Shown here in pieces: positions 45,834 to 57,848 of a stretch of 64,000 bases of DNA. This DNA comes from Pohlia nutans (taxonomy: Eukaryota > Streptophyta > Bryopsida > Bryales > Mniaceae). The DNA lies in contig CM040096.1 of assembly GCA_022496805.1 (NCBI GenBank), positions 8,805,501-8,869,500 on the forward strand, in the 5' to 3' direction. Within the stretch, counting starts at the first letter, position 1. Each line of letters begins with the position of its first letter. A program made the position numbers and the translations under genes. The notes under the pieces are model-generated. The model was given only the letters and a program-made list of their open reading frames with translations. It was not told the origin of the DNA and searched no databases.

Positions 45834-46200
45834 CCCTCCTAAACCACCGGTAAATAATATTAATTGCGAAACGAACCTTGCCTTTGGAATATAATACTAA
45901 TTCTAATTTTTGAATATATTTTTTATTCTAATTGATATTCATACTAATATATTAGAATAATGCTAGTTCGTACTAAACTAAATAGATAGATTAGTGTTAG
46001 ATACAGTAATTTACGTAAACATGTTGTAAGGTTTTACTGTCGACCAATTTTTTTACCCTCTATATTGGTCAAAATGGCCCGATCTTTCAATAGTATTGGA
46101 ATCAATGTCTCTAGAAAAAAAAAATTCGAGAGTAAAAATCAATAATGTTTTCAAATCTTATAATTATCTGACACTAATCTACCTATTTGTTCTCTCATAG
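45834..46200. other. AT-rich spacer, nothing recognised
   Basis: No element ends, gene or RNA could be supported here. Confidence 0.45.
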
Positions 46201-46748
46201 TTAACCCTTTAAGGTCCCCATTCAACACTGTTTTCAAAGATTCATTATAAAATGTATGATAACAAATTAAAATGGAGTTGATGTACAAAGCAAAGTTATA
46301 AATGCCAATGTGAAGATAACATCTATACAGTCGGATTCATCATATTTATTATTAATATTTTTTAATTAATTTTGCAAGGTTTTCTCTTGAAATTCAATTA
46401 AAAATCCATAATTAACTTTAAAAATTTTAAAAATATTGTAATGAAATTGGAATAACATGTACTACAAGATGGTATAGTTTTCACTATTTGATTCTTCTTG
46501 TTATGGAAAATCATGTTTAAGGTCTCAATTTTTGAACTAAGAATGAAACTTGACATAAACCACTTTTGCTATTTTTCAAAAACTCTCAATATCTTATCTT
46601 GAAGATCCGTACCGTACAAATGGTAACCGATTAGCACAAGAATTTAAATAACAATTGAATGGATGAAAAACATCCCCTGCGTGGTAAAGGGACGCGTCCA
46701 GAATCATCCATCGTCCAGATTCTGGACACAGGCGCGTCTAAGGGTTAA
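46201..46748. mobile_element. TTAA-flanked MITE (subfamily B), 548 bp, most intact copy
   Basis: TTAA-CCCTTTAAGGTCCCC at the left and GGCGCGTCTAAGGG-TTAA at the right. The interior is shared with 15582-16131 and 16687-16919. Confidence 0.65.
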
Positions 46749-47243
46749 TTAAATTTTTGACCGTGACTTCCCTGGGACTAAATCCAATTAGTCAATATAC
46801 GTGTACGTATATATACGTGGTTTAATATATATATATATATACTAATTTTAACATATCAACAAATTTACTACATATATATAGATATACATATACATACGTA
46901 TATATATCTATATATATATGTATAATTTAAAATAATTTTGTTATACATAATTATACATACAATACAATTAGGTTATATTATTATTTATTATAAATAATAA
47001 ACATATTGGGTTATACAGTGCAATAATAATATATATCTGGATCAATTACAATCGTATAATATATATTTGTATATATATTTGTTTCATACGATACAATTAT
47101 ATACAATTATACAATTGAATATAGGTTATATTATACAATTAATATAAATGTGTATATATATATATATACATATATAATTGTATATATATATATGTATATA
47201 TATTATATACGTATATATACATATATATACACATATATATACG
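46749..47243. repeat. TA-rich microsatellite region
   Basis: Long runs of TATATA, TACATA and TATACG. No coding sequence. Confidence 0.7.
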
Positions 47244-47884
47244 TACTAGCAAATCTTGTGTTGCAATGCATTATAAAACTAAATAAACATGATAAAAAAC
47301 ATGGAGTCCATTGCAAAGATTGATCGAAAGAAGTTGAAAAATTTCAGTATAGATGAAAATAGTCTTATAATACAGACGAATGGATAAAAATGGATGAAAT
47401 GATATATGATGAGATATTGGATGATAAGGGATGGATGGAAGACTTGGATGAAAACGTGACGGATTTCGTGACATAGGGGTCGTGACACTCTGCATTTAAT
47501 ATATGAGATATACAATTGTACATATAATTATGTATGATGCATATCTATATAACTGTATATATAGGTATATATTTGTCTATTCCAATATACATACATATAT
47601 ATGTATATATAGTTGTATATCTATTATATTAAATACACAGTATCACGACCCCTGTCACGAAATCTGTCTCGTTTTCATCCAAGTCTTTCATCCATCGAGT
47701 ATCTTCCAACATCTCAGTATGTATCATTTTCATCCAGTTTCATTCATTTGCCTGTTTTGTAAACTATTTTAATCTATACTCAAAATTTTCAATTTTTTTC
47801 GATCAATATTCTTTGCATTGGAGTCCAAGTTTCTTATTATGTTTATTTAGTTTTGTGTTGCATTGCAACATGAGATTTGCTAGT
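47244..47884. mobile_element. 641-bp long inverted repeat element
   Basis: The left end is TACTAGCAAATCTTGTGTTG and the right end CAACATGAGATTTGCTAGTA. The arms are about 255 bp each and diverged (shared TGGAGTCCA, GATGAAAACG, GTCGTGAC when one is reversed). The centre is about 120 bp of TA-rich sequence. It is either one foldback element or two copies of one MITE in opposite orientation. Confidence 0.6.
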
Positions 47885-48025
47885 ATATATATATATTATA
47901 TATACCTATAATTAATTGTATGTATATTATATATAAATTTTATATACCTATACATACAATAAATATTTAAGGTTATACAAGTATATATATACATAATAAT
48001 AAATATACCCTTATATACATAATTG

Positions 48026-48072
<47 letters not shown>

Positions 48073-48528
48073 TATACATACAGACATATAAATGTTTATA
48101 TGTATGTACATATATATATATATATTACATATAATTATATGATTTGCATATATTTACATATATTTACATATATTTACATATATAATTTGATATCACTATA
48201 TATATATCACATATATATGACATGTATTTGACATATATATATATATATATATATAAGTACTATACAATTATGTTATAGATATGTACATACATATAAACAT
48301 ATATATGTATGTATGTATATGTATATGCATATATATATATATATATATGTATACAGTTAGGTTATATTATACAATTATGTATATTAGGCTATATTTGTTA
48401 TTATGTATATATATACTTGTATAACCTCATATATTTATTGTATGGATAGGTATATAAAAATTATATATAATATACATACAATTAATTATAGGTATATGTA
48501 TGTATATATTTATGTATTTATGTATATT
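47885..48528. repeat. TA microsatellites
   Basis: (TA)n at about 48030-48069 and several TATATG/TACATA tracts. Nothing else was seen. Confidence 0.7.
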
Positions 48529-49168
48529 GCATCTCAAAAATGTAAAAGTGTAACTTTCATGTAACATCTACATAATTTACACATTGTAACTTGCAACATT
48601 GCGTGTTATGTAAAAGTTACATGAATGTTACACTTGTAACTTTCATGTGTGCTTTCCATTGTAATTTACTTATAAATGTTTTGAATATAAATGTTACAAA
48701 AATTTTAGGAATATTTTATATAATTTTTACATAATGTTCATGTAGATGTTCTATGAAAACAATTGTAAGATTGTTACATGAAATTTAATTTGATGTTTCA
48801 ACAAGATTATGATAAACAATCAAAATTTTTATATGATATTTACATTTGAACGATTTATGTAGATGTCATATAAAGTATACAAGCAAAAGTTTGCATAAAA
48901 AACATGTGCAAAGTTCATTTATAAATTCTACACAAAAAATCTATACTTTTTATATAAGAGTTACATATTTTTTCCAATTGTAACATATTTGTAACATTTA
49001 CATGATTTGGGAGTAGATTGCACATTCCTAAATAGTATATGCAAATCACAATGGAGATTTCATGTAGATGTTACATGATATATATACTCTTTTGTTGTAA
49101 ATGTTACAACTTGTAACATCTACATGCTTTCCATATTGCATGTTACAGTTCTACATTTTTGAGATGTA
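48529..49168. mobile_element. 640-bp TIR element rich in TGTAAC motifs
   Basis: The left end is GCATCTCAAAAATGTAAAAG and the right end TTCTACATTTTTGAGATGTA, an inverted repeat of about 27 bp. The interior has many TGTAAC/GTTACA and ATGTAGATGT motifs in both orientations. Noncoding. Confidence 0.55.
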
Positions 49169-49324
49169 GTTATGTATATACTTATATATTTATGTATATA
49201 TTTAATATGTATTCATTTATATATGTATGTATGTATGTATATATTTATTGTAGATATAGGTATATATATGTATATCTATGATTGTATAATCTTTAGCCAA
49301 TACATATATTTAAACTAATAGTAG

Positions 49325-49548
49325 TTAACCCCTAAACGTCTAAACGTGTCTTTGCAACCAATAGGATACGTTGTATTTTGAATCCACACTGACTTTTATG
49401 GGTTTCAGTTTAAATCATAAGCTGAAATTTAAATCGCTACGGTTCTAGTCAGCTATTGAGATTTTAATTTACAGTTTCTCGTTGATAGCAAATCCCGGTT
49501 TTATGACAATGTCTATACTATCCCTAATATGGGACGTTTAGGGGTTAA
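49325..49548. mobile_element. TTAA-flanked MITE, 224 bp
   Basis: TTAA-CCCCTAAACGTCTAAACG at the left and GGGACGTTTAGGGG-TTAA at the right: CCCCTAAACGTC is a perfect 12-bp inverted repeat apart from the last base. This is the cleanest short member of the family. Confidence 0.75.
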
Positions 49549-50585
49549 TACGTGCTAAAACATACAGATTTTGAAAATATATTTCAAATATATTTTGTAC
49601 CAATAATATATATGTAATATATACACTTAATACATATGATCTATATATGAAATAAAGTTAATATACACGGTTCATATATATGAAACATGTAAAAATATGA
49701 ACGATCTATGGTTTAGTGTATATAGGTAAATAAATAAATTAGTTTTAGTATATTATTTAATTAATATAGTACTATAATTAATTTTATACTTAGGTGCTAG
49801 AATCCATCTAAACATGATTATATATATTCTTATTTAGTTTACTGCACATAAATTCAATTAGTTACTATATAATCAATATATATATTACACAGGAAACTAA
49901 GTATATGGTAAATATATAGTAAATATATATTATATTACTATATAGGAATTGTATTACACAATTCTATATGAATGATTCTATAATTATATATTTCTAGAGA
50001 TTAACCTTCACTTTATACATAGTATGATACTATTAGATATTAGAATCATTATTAAAACACTATATAAGAATTATGAATAGTTAGTAACTGCTAAAATATA
50101 TATAAATAAAATTTCATATAAATAGTTTACTGATTAGATTATATAATAATGAAATATTATAAGTTCATTCGTATTTGAACATATGAACTCTCTATATAAA
50201 AATATAAACATAAATATATATAATACAAATATATACAACACTATGTGTTTTAACTATTTGATATATATGTTTTAGCACTATCTATTACAAAATAATTCAC
50301 AAATGTGTACACTCTGTGAACTAATTATAGGTATATAAACTACTAAAATAATAGTATAATTATGACTGTTTATACATAAAAAGTTCATTTATTATAAAGT
50401 TTTTACGCAGTTATGTCCAAGCACAAAGTGGATACATCAATTTGAACTATATATATAATAATCGTATAGTGAATTTATTGTTGTATAGTTTAATAGAATT
50501 AAATATAGGAGTCGTTTTTGACGGTCTATAATTATATATTAACTTTTAGTAAACAATTAATAATTTATATATAATATAGTGTATG

Positions 50586-50633
<48 letters not shown>

Positions 50634-50690
50634 TTTAGAAGACAATTAATAAGTGCTACTAATATTATATATATATATATACCGAAATCC
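49549..50690. repeat. AT-rich DNA with TA microsatellites
   Basis: (TA)n at about 50596-50628 and 50668-50680. No gene or element ends were supported. Confidence 0.6.
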
Positions 50691-51957
50691 TAAACCTTGG
50701 AGGATTTGAGTATATTTTTGGTATTGGGAAATCCCCCGATTTACATGTCCAATTGGGTTTTTATTTTGTTCACAATTCTATGGGGGGAGCCATCGATATG
50801 TTATTTGTGGACTACTTCGAGTACAACATTGGTTAAATGTAGCATACTATTCCCTCCTAACCCTAAGATTCTCCTAGTACTATGGATATTCCCTCCAAAC
50901 CCTACAGATTCTCTTCTAACCCTAGATACTCTCTTCAAACCCTAGAGATTCTATTTTATCCTTGGATACTCTCCCCAAACCCTATGGTACTTCAATCCTC
51001 AAGTGGTTCTCACGCTATCATGGTACTGCCCTATTGAAGGGCCACTCACTACTCCCCACTCGGTGTAGTACCGTCCTCCCACTACTAAGTACTACTGAGA
51101 TCCCACCATTAAGTTAGAGTAACACCCTCATCACTCCCCACTCCGTGTAGTACCGTCCTCCCACCACTAAGTTAGAATAAAACCCTCTTCACCCCATGTA
51201 CTTAGGCACCTATGCATATTATGATTACGTCCTTCTTGATCCCGTCCCTCCCATTCTTGGAACCCGGCCTTGATTTTCCCTCCCAAACGGCTCCTTCCTT
51301 CATTCAAAAATTTCCCCCCTCCTCTTCACATGTTCAATATGCTCCATCTTCCCTAATTCTTTTTTCTTTCATTTCAATCTGTGGTTCTTGGAGCGGACAA
51401 AGGATTCTTGGAGCATTGGAGGGGAGCACTGTCTGGAGGAGAGCACTTGGAGGACAGCAATTTCTTGTAAGTATTCTGTCCTTACATAGTGTTAAGTTCC
51501 CTTTCAATTAAATACAATGGTTTACAGTGAATTAAAGTGAATTGAAGTAAATCGCAGTGATTTAGAGTTAGTATGAGGTTAGTATGTGAACTGGAGTAAA
51601 TCACAGTGAATTAGAGTGAATTGGAGTAAATCACAGTGAATTAGAGTGAACTGGAGTAAATCACAGTGAATTAGAGTTAGTTACAATTATTTATATCAGA
51701 GTCATGTTGATTAGAATTATTTAGGATACATTGGTGTTAATCAGAGGTAATAACAAGTCATTAAAGTTAAATAATTAAGAGTTATTAGAGTTAATTACGA
51801 GTAATTAAAGTTAATTACACGTGGATATTATTAATTACACGTAATTACAGTTCATTACGCGTATTTGAAATTAATTACATGTGGATATTATTATTTACAC
51901 GTACTTAAAGATTAGTACGGCTTATTAATTGTACTAATGAATTAGCTTGAGTGCCTC
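50691..51957 (+). promoter_or_regulatory. Possible promoter and noncoding first exon of the transposase-like gene
   Basis: Sequence composition changes abruptly near 50690. AACCCTAGATACTCTC-type repeats (50860-50980) and a duplicated ACTCCCCACTCGGTGTAGTA unit (51050-51160) occur. GACAGCAATTTCTT before GTAAGTATT (51468) is a good splice donor, and an acceptor TGTTCTCAG ends at about 58573, so the palindrome array would be intron 1 of the gene at 58621. A 30-bp unit (AGTAAATCACAGTGAATTAG) is repeated three times at 51590-51685, and TTAATTACACGTGGATATTA recurs at 51810-51890. Confidence 0.35.
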
Positions 51958-52614
51958 CTATCGGAGGATCCTCCGATAGGGCAAGTGTCTAGTATTGGAG
52001 GAACCTCTATCGGAGGATCCTCTGATAGAACTCGTGTCGTGCATTGCAGGGCGATCTATCGGAGGATCCTCTGATAGAGCTCGTGTCGTGCATTGCAGGG
52101 CGATCTATCGGAGGATCCTCCGATAGAGCTCGTGTCGTGCATTGCAGGGCGATCTATCGGAGGATCCTTCGATAGAACTAGTGCATTGCAATTTAGGCGT
52201 GCTCTATCGGGGGATCCTCCGATAGAAGTACTGCGTTGCAATTAAGTCGCTCTCTATCGAAGGATCCTCCGATAGAGCTCGTGTCGTGCACTGCAGGGCC
52301 TTCTATCGGAGGATCCTCCGATAGCACTAGTGCATTGCAATTTAGGCGTGCTCTATCGGAGGATCCTCCGATAGAAGTACTGCGTTGCAATTAAGTCGCT
52401 CTCTATCGGAAGATCCTTCGATAGAGCTCGTGTCGTGCACTGCAGGGCGTTCTATCGGAGGATCCTCCGATTGGAACTAGTGCATTGCAATTTTGGCGTG
52501 GTCTATCGGGGGATCCTCCGATAGAAGTACTGCGTTGCAATTAAGTCGCGCTCTATCGGAGGATCCTCCGATAGAGCTCGTGTCGTGCATTGCAGGGCGT
52601 TCTATCGGAGGATC
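51958..52614. repeat. Palindrome satellite with ~50-bp period, left part
   Basis: Palindromes start at 51958, 52007, 52056, 52105, 52154, 52204, 52254, 52303, 52353, 52403, 52452, 52503, 52553 and 52602 (the last one cut by copia 2). After the first few units, three spacer types recur: one with GTGCATTGCAATTTAGGCGT, one with TACTGCGTTGCAATTAAGTC and one with CTCGTGTCGTGCACTGCAGG, giving a ~150-bp higher-order repeat. Confidence 0.85.
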
Positions 52615-52872
52615 TATTGAGGTAATTGATGCAACGTAGTATTGCTAGAAGCCAAAGACGTACGGGTGCTAAATAATGGTGTGTGGGAGGAGGGGTTAGG
52701 CATGGGCTGATCTCTAGAGTGTCCTTGTGATGAGTTATCCCATATGGTTTGTCCATGGTGACCTCCTAGTGTACACTACTTAAGGTGGAAGGCCTTTGAG
52801 TAAAGATCATCTCTTTCTACGCATTCCTTGTGTTTGTATGTGTGCCTTGTGCAATCTTCTCTACCTTCAATA
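52615..52872 (+). repeat. 5' LTR of copia 2
   Basis: It starts TATTGAGGTAATTGATGC and ends CTACCTTCAATA. It matches 57824-58081 and, with one visible difference, 59641-59898. Confidence 0.93.
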
Positions 52873-53702
52873 GGTTATGGGCCCACTCATGTGTGTTTCA
52901 TGAGTATTAGATTGCATTTGTGCAAGTATTTTGAGGTCGGTGCGCAACGGGCGGTTTTGGAGCATTGTTGGAGGTTTTGGAGCTTGTTGAAGCGTTGGTG
53001 TTTCTTGGAGGTGTGCATGGGCTGAAGTTACATGTTGGAGCACTCTCTTTGGTCAATTTCTTCCCTTGATCTCCTTCTTTTCTTTCTTCTATCTCTTCGT
53101 TGCGAGTGGAACTTCGTTTGGTTCAATTGTGAGCATTTGAGTAAATGCAAGTGATTTATGAGGTGTGAAGGCTCTCGTGGAGGGTCTACCATCTGATCCT
53201 AGTGATTAGGCACTTGCTTTGAGGTGTTGCATGTGTTTCATGCTCTTGGGGTGCTCAAATTTTCATTTGGAGCTAGTTTGTGCACAAAGGTGCGGTTTTG
53301 AGCAATTTCAATGCGATTGGGGTTTTGAGGGACTTGTGTGAGTTCATGTGCATTGAGTGAGTGCTCTTGAAGGACACAAAGGTGTCATTGACGTGCATTG
53401 AGTGTTTGGGGACACTAAGGCGTCGTATTGAAGCATTTGGAGTTGTTTTGAGCTCCATTGAGTGATTTGAGGGGTTTTGGTGAGCCTCTTTGCATTTTTG
53501 GGTGAGGGTTCTCACATTTGAGTGTTGGGAGGCGTGTGTGGAGCACAAAAGTGCTGATCTAGTGTTTGGGGTTGTTTTAAACCCATTGGGTGCACAAAGG
53601 TGCAATATCAAAGCAAAAAAAAAATAAAAAATCACAAAAACAAAGTTGTGTGTTTGAGTTTGAGGTTTCATTTGTGTGGGGAGGCATACGTAAGTGAGGA
53701 TC

Positions 53703-56700
53703 ATGGCATCTTTTGAGGGTGAGGGTCCCAAGGTCGTGGACAAGTTCAATGGGGTGAATTTCCACTTGTGGAAGTTCAAAATGGAGATGGTGATGGCCGA
53801 GAAGGAGTTGTGGGAGATTGTCGAGGGTAGTGAGGAACCTCCTTTCTCTTCTACGGATCCTAGGATCATGCAAGCGTACACGAGGAGGGAGAAGAAGGCA
53901 TTTGCCATTTTGGCACTCAACCTCGCGGATTCGCAACTTGCGCACATTCGTTCGTGCAAGACACCCGCGGAAGCATGGTCCAAGCTTTGCAACATTCACG
54001 AAGCGAAAACATTGGCCAATATTTTGTTTTTGAGGCGCAAGTTCTTCACCATCAAGATGGGCGAAGAAGATGACATGTTGGCGCACATCAACAAGGTCAA
54101 AGCTCTCGCGGATCAACTCAACGGTTGCGACGTGTCGGTTACGGATGGTGACATCGTGATGACACTTTTGGAGAGCCTTCCATCATCATACGAGTACCTC
54201 ATCGTGGCGATGGAGTCAAGACCCATTACGGAGCTCACATTGGACTATGTGACCTCACGGTTGTTGCACGAGCTTTCGCGGCGAAAGGAGAACGAGTCTC
54301 GAGAAGATGGAGCGGCACTCGTGGCGAAGCAATCCAAGAATGGAGGCGGTGGGAGCTCAAGCGACAAGGTGTGCTTCTATTGTGGTAAGAAGGGCCACAT
54401 TGCCAAATTTTGCTTCAAACGCAAGAGGGATGAGAAAGGGGAGAGTGCAAACAACACTAAAACTCGTGACGATGATGAGTACGCATTTACGGCTAGATAT
54501 GAGGCAAGCATGAGCGATGGCATCGAGGGTGATGCAAGCATGAGTGATGGTATCGAGGGTGATGCAAGCATGAGTGATTGGATTGAGGTTGGTGATGAGT
54601 ATGCAAACATGGCAAGCAATGTATCGTGCAATGGTAGTACGAGTGATTGGATTGTTGATTCGGGGGCTACAAGCCACATGTCACCACATAAAACTTGTTT
54701 TCATTCGTATGCTCTCATTAATCCAAGGAGAGTGATTTTGGGAGATGATACGGTGCTTGAGGCCGTTGGCAAGGGCCAAATTGTTGTAGACACCGAGGTG
54801 AGGGGTCGTGTGAAGACAATCACTATCCAAGATGTCCTCCACGTTCCCAAACTAACGGCAAATTTACTATCGGTGAGGCAACTAGTGGCAAAGCACTTGA
54901 GAGTAGAGTTTAGTGATAAGGGGTGTTATGTGTTGTCACCGAGTCGAGATGAGGTGGCCATCATTGAAGAACACGAGGGCTTGTACCACATCAAGTTCTC
55001 CAAGGTGCATTCGAAGGAATCGGCGGCGTTGGCGCATTCAAACTTGAAGGACGACAAGTTGGCGTTGTGGCATCGTCGACTTGGCCATTTGAACATCAAG
55101 AGTGTGAAGACACTACGCGGCATGGTAAGCGGTATGGATCTTCATCAATTGAAAGTGGATGCTTCTACATTCACATGTGAAGGTTGCATTGAAGGCAAGC
55201 AACAACGGTTGCCATTTGCGGGTGAAGGGGCGACACGGGCCACAAAAGTTTTGGAGATCGTGCATTCGGATGTGTGTGGCCCCATGAAGACCACATCGAT
55301 GGGAGGTTGCAAGTACTTTGTGACCTTCATCGATGATTTTTCAAGGAAGATATGGCTCTACCCTATCAAAGCCAAGAGTGAGTGCTTTGAGAAGTTCAAG
55401 GAGTTCAAGACATTGGTGGAGAACCAATCCGAGATGAAGATCAAGGTGTTTCGGTCGGACAATGGCGGCGAGTACATGTCCAAGAAATTTGACGAGCTTT
55501 TGAAGAATGAAGGCATCGCACGCCAAACTTCGGCCCCGTACACGCCTCAACAAAATGGAGTTGCGGAGCGCGCAAATCGCACCATTGTAGAGATGGCGAG
55601 GAGCATGTTGCACGCTCAAAACTTGAAGTTGGACCTTTGGGCGGAAGCGGTGGTGAATGCGGTATACACACGCAATCGGTGTCCAACAAGCGCGGTTGAA
55701 GGCATGACGCCGGAGCAAGCGTGGAGTGGGAGGCAACCATGTGTTGCACACATGCGCATCTTCGGATGCATTGCATATGCGAAGGTTCCCGACGAACGGA
55801 GGACGAAACTCGAGGCTAAGGCCTTGAAATGTGTGTTTCTTGGGTATTGTGAAGGTACCAAGGCGTATAGACTCATGTCGGTGGACACGAGGAAGATCAT
55901 TCGGTCACGTGATGTGACATTTTGTGAGGAGTCTACGATGGAGGCTCCTTTGGAGGTTGGTCCAAGTGGGAGTAGTGGAGACGTTTTGGTGGACACACCC
56001 TCCAAGTCTCCTAGTGTTGTTGATGTAGGTGATGATGACGGTGATGACGAAGCTGGCGACACGGAGGTTGTTGAAGCGCCATCGAGCTCAAAGGCCAAGA
56101 ATGGCGCAAAGGGCACGCAAGAGGAGCAAGTTTCTTCAAGCGAGCGGCGGTACCCCGAGAGATCGCGCAAGCCACCTGGAGAATGGTGGAAGAACCACAT
56201 CTTCCCTCAAGTGGAGGACGAGCATGCGAATGTGGCATTATCGGATGGTCCATTGACCATTCGAGAAGCCATGCAAGGTGAGGATGCGGTCAAGTGGGAG
56301 CGCGCCATGCAAGAGGAGTACGACTCTCTAATTGCTAACGGTACGTGGCAATTAACTCCCATTCCAAAGGATCGCAACCCCATTGGTTGCAAATGGGTGT
56401 TTCGGACAAAGAGGGATGTTTCGGGTATTGTTGTGCGTCACAAGGCAAGATTAGTAGCCAAGGGGTTCGCGCAAGTGCATGGGGTGGACTTTCACGAGAC
56501 ATTTGCTCTCGTGGCCAAGTTCACCACCATTCGATGCATTCTTGCCATTGGAGCGGCCTTGGACTTGGAGATGCATCAAATGGATGTGAAGACCGCATTT
56601 TTGAATGGCGATTTGGAGGAGGACATCTACATGGTGCAACCTGAGGGGTTTGTGCAACAAGGTAAAGAGCACCTTGTTTGTAAGTTGCAAAAATCATTGT

Positions 56701-57848
56701 ATGGGTTGAAACAATCTCCAAGAGCGTGGTACCAAAAGATTGACACGTTCTTGGTTGCACACGGGTTTACTAGGAGCATTGCGGATCATAGTCTCTACTT
56801 CATGCAAGAGGGGCAAAATGTGGTGATTGTGATCATATATGTTGATGATTTGATCATTCTTGCAAGCCTCATGAGTTTAATGAATGCATTAAAAGGCATG
56901 CTTGAGAGAGAGTACGAGATGAGTGATCTTGGAGAATTGCACTTTTGTCTTGGTGTTGAGTTTGTGCGTGATAGGGCTACACGCACTATCACCATGAGTC
57001 AAGGCAAGTATGTGATGGACGTGCTCAAGAGATTCGGGATGGAGGATTGTAAGCCCGTGGCAACACCATTGGATGCAAACTCTAAGCTCGTCAAGCTTTC
57101 GGAGGAGGAGTATGCGATGGAGGCTAAATCGATGGCGGAGGTGCCATACAAGCAAGCGGTGGGGTCGTTGATGTATGCGATGATTGCGACACGGCCCGAC
57201 CTTGCGTATCCAATTAGCGTGGTGAGTCAACACATGGCGAGACCGGGCTCGATGCATTGGATGACGGTCAAGAGGATCATGCGTTATTTGAGGGGCACAA
57301 GCGATGTGAAGTTGTGTCTTGGAGGCAAAGACATTGTGTTGAGCGGCTATTGTGACGCGGACTACGCGGGAGACACGAGCGATCGAAGATCGACAACGGG
57401 CTACATGTTCAAGGTCGGATCGGGAGCGGTGTCGTGGAATAGCAAGCGGCAACAAACGACGACGACATCAACGGTGGAGGCCGAGTACATGGCTACGAGC
57501 CATGCCACGAAGGAGGCCATTTGGTTGAGGCAACTAATGGTGGATGTGGGTTGCACACAAGGTGAGGCTACAACGATTATGTGTGACAACCAAGGGTGCA
57601 TTTCACTTGCAAAGAACCCTACACATCATTCACGCACGAAGCACATTGATGTGCAATACCACTTCATTCGGGAGAAGTTGGAATTGGGAGTTATACATTT
57701 GGAGTATTGCCCAACGGAGCACATGGTGGCGGATGTGCTCACAAAGGGTCTTTGTAGAGACCGACACCAACGATTAGTAATAGCATTTGGACTTAGAGGC
57801 TTTGGCTCTACGCAAAGTGGGAGTATTGAGGTAATTGATGCAACGTAG
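53703..57848 (+). CDS. Copia 2 gag-pol polyprotein, intact
   Basis: 1381 residues from the ATG at 53703 (MASFEGEGPKVVDKFNGVNF). The domain order is as in copia 1: Gag, zinc knuckle CFYCGKKGHIAKFC (~224-237), protease VDSGATSHM (~317), integrase with HSDVCGPM, RSDNGGEY and NGVAERANR, reverse transcriptase with YVDDL (~1047), RNase H with DADYAG and STVEAEYM. Two differences stand out. The linker between zinc knuckle and protease carries a threefold repeat of a GDASMSDGIE unit, absent from copia 1. The RT motif ETFAPVAKF is ETFALVAKF, shared with copy 3. The stop codon lies in the 3' LTR, so the last codons (VIDAT) are LTR-encoded. Confidence 0.95.
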   Translation: MASFEGEGPKVVDKFNGVNFHLWKFKMEMVMAEKELWEIVEGSEEPPFSSTDPRIMQAYTRREKKAFAILALNLADSQLAHIRSCKTPAEAWSKLCNIHEAKTLANILFLRRKFFTIKMGEEDDMLAHINKVKALADQLNGCDVSVTDGDIVMTLLESLPSSYEYLIVAMESRPITELTLDYVTSRLLHELSRRKENESREDGAALVAKQSKNGGGGSSSDKVCFYCGKKGHIAKFCFKRKRDEKGESANNTKTRDDDEYAFTARYEASMSDGIEGDASMSDGIEGDASMSDWIEVGDEYANMASNVSCNGSTSDWIVDSGATSHMSPHKTCFHSYALINPRRVILGDDTVLEAVGKGQIVVDTEVRGRVKTITIQDVLHVPKLTANLLSVRQLVAKHLRVEFSDKGCYVLSPSRDEVAIIEEHEGLYHIKFSKVHSKESAALAHSNLKDDKLALWHRRLGHLNIKSVKTLRGMVSGMDLHQLKVDASTFTCEGCIEGKQQRLPFAGEGATRATKVLEIVHSDVCGPMKTTSMGGCKYFVTFIDDFSRKIWLYPIKAKSECFEKFKEFKTLVENQSEMKIKVFRSDNGGEYMSKKFDELLKNEGIARQTSAPYTPQQNGVAERANRTIVEMARSMLHAQNLKLDLWAEAVVNAVYTRNRCPTSAVEGMTPEQAWSGRQPCVAHMRIFGCIAYAKVPDERRTKLEAKALKCVFLGYCEGTKAYRLMSVDTRKIIRSRDVTFCEESTMEAPLEVGPSGSSGDVLVDTPSKSPSVVDVGDDDGDDEAGDTEVVEAPSSSKAKNGAKGTQEEQVSSSERRYPERSRKPPGEWWKNHIFPQVEDEHANVALSDGPLTIREAMQGEDAVKWERAMQEEYDSLIANGTWQLTPIPKDRNPIGCKWVFRTKRDVSGIVVRHKARLVAKGFAQVHGVDFHETFALVAKFTTIRCILAIGAALDLEMHQMDVKTAFLNGDLEEDIYMVQPEGFVQQGKEHLVCKLQKSLYGLKQSPRAWYQKIDTFLVAHGFTRSIADHSLYFMQEGQNVVIVIIYVDDLIILASLMSLMNALKGMLEREYEMSDLGELHFCLGVEFVRDRATRTITMSQGKYVMDVLKRFGMEDCKPVATPLDANSKLVKLSEEEYAMEAKSMAEVPYKQAVGSLMYAMIATRPDLAYPISVVSQHMARPGSMHWMTVKRIMRYLRGTSDVKLCLGGKDIVLSGYCDADYAGDTSDRRSTTGYMFKVGSGAVSWNSKRQQTTTTSTVEAEYMATSHATKEAIWLRQLMVDVGCTQGEATTIMCDNQGCISLAKNPTHHSRTKHIDVQYHFIREKLELGVIHLEYCPTEHMVADVLTKGLCRDRHQRLVIAFGLRGFGSTQSGSIEVIDAT

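Noticed and set aside
53273..53995. 240-codon minus-strand open frame in copia 2, repeated at 60299-61021
   Set aside because: It is antisense to the element leader and gag start; it is duplicated only because the element is.
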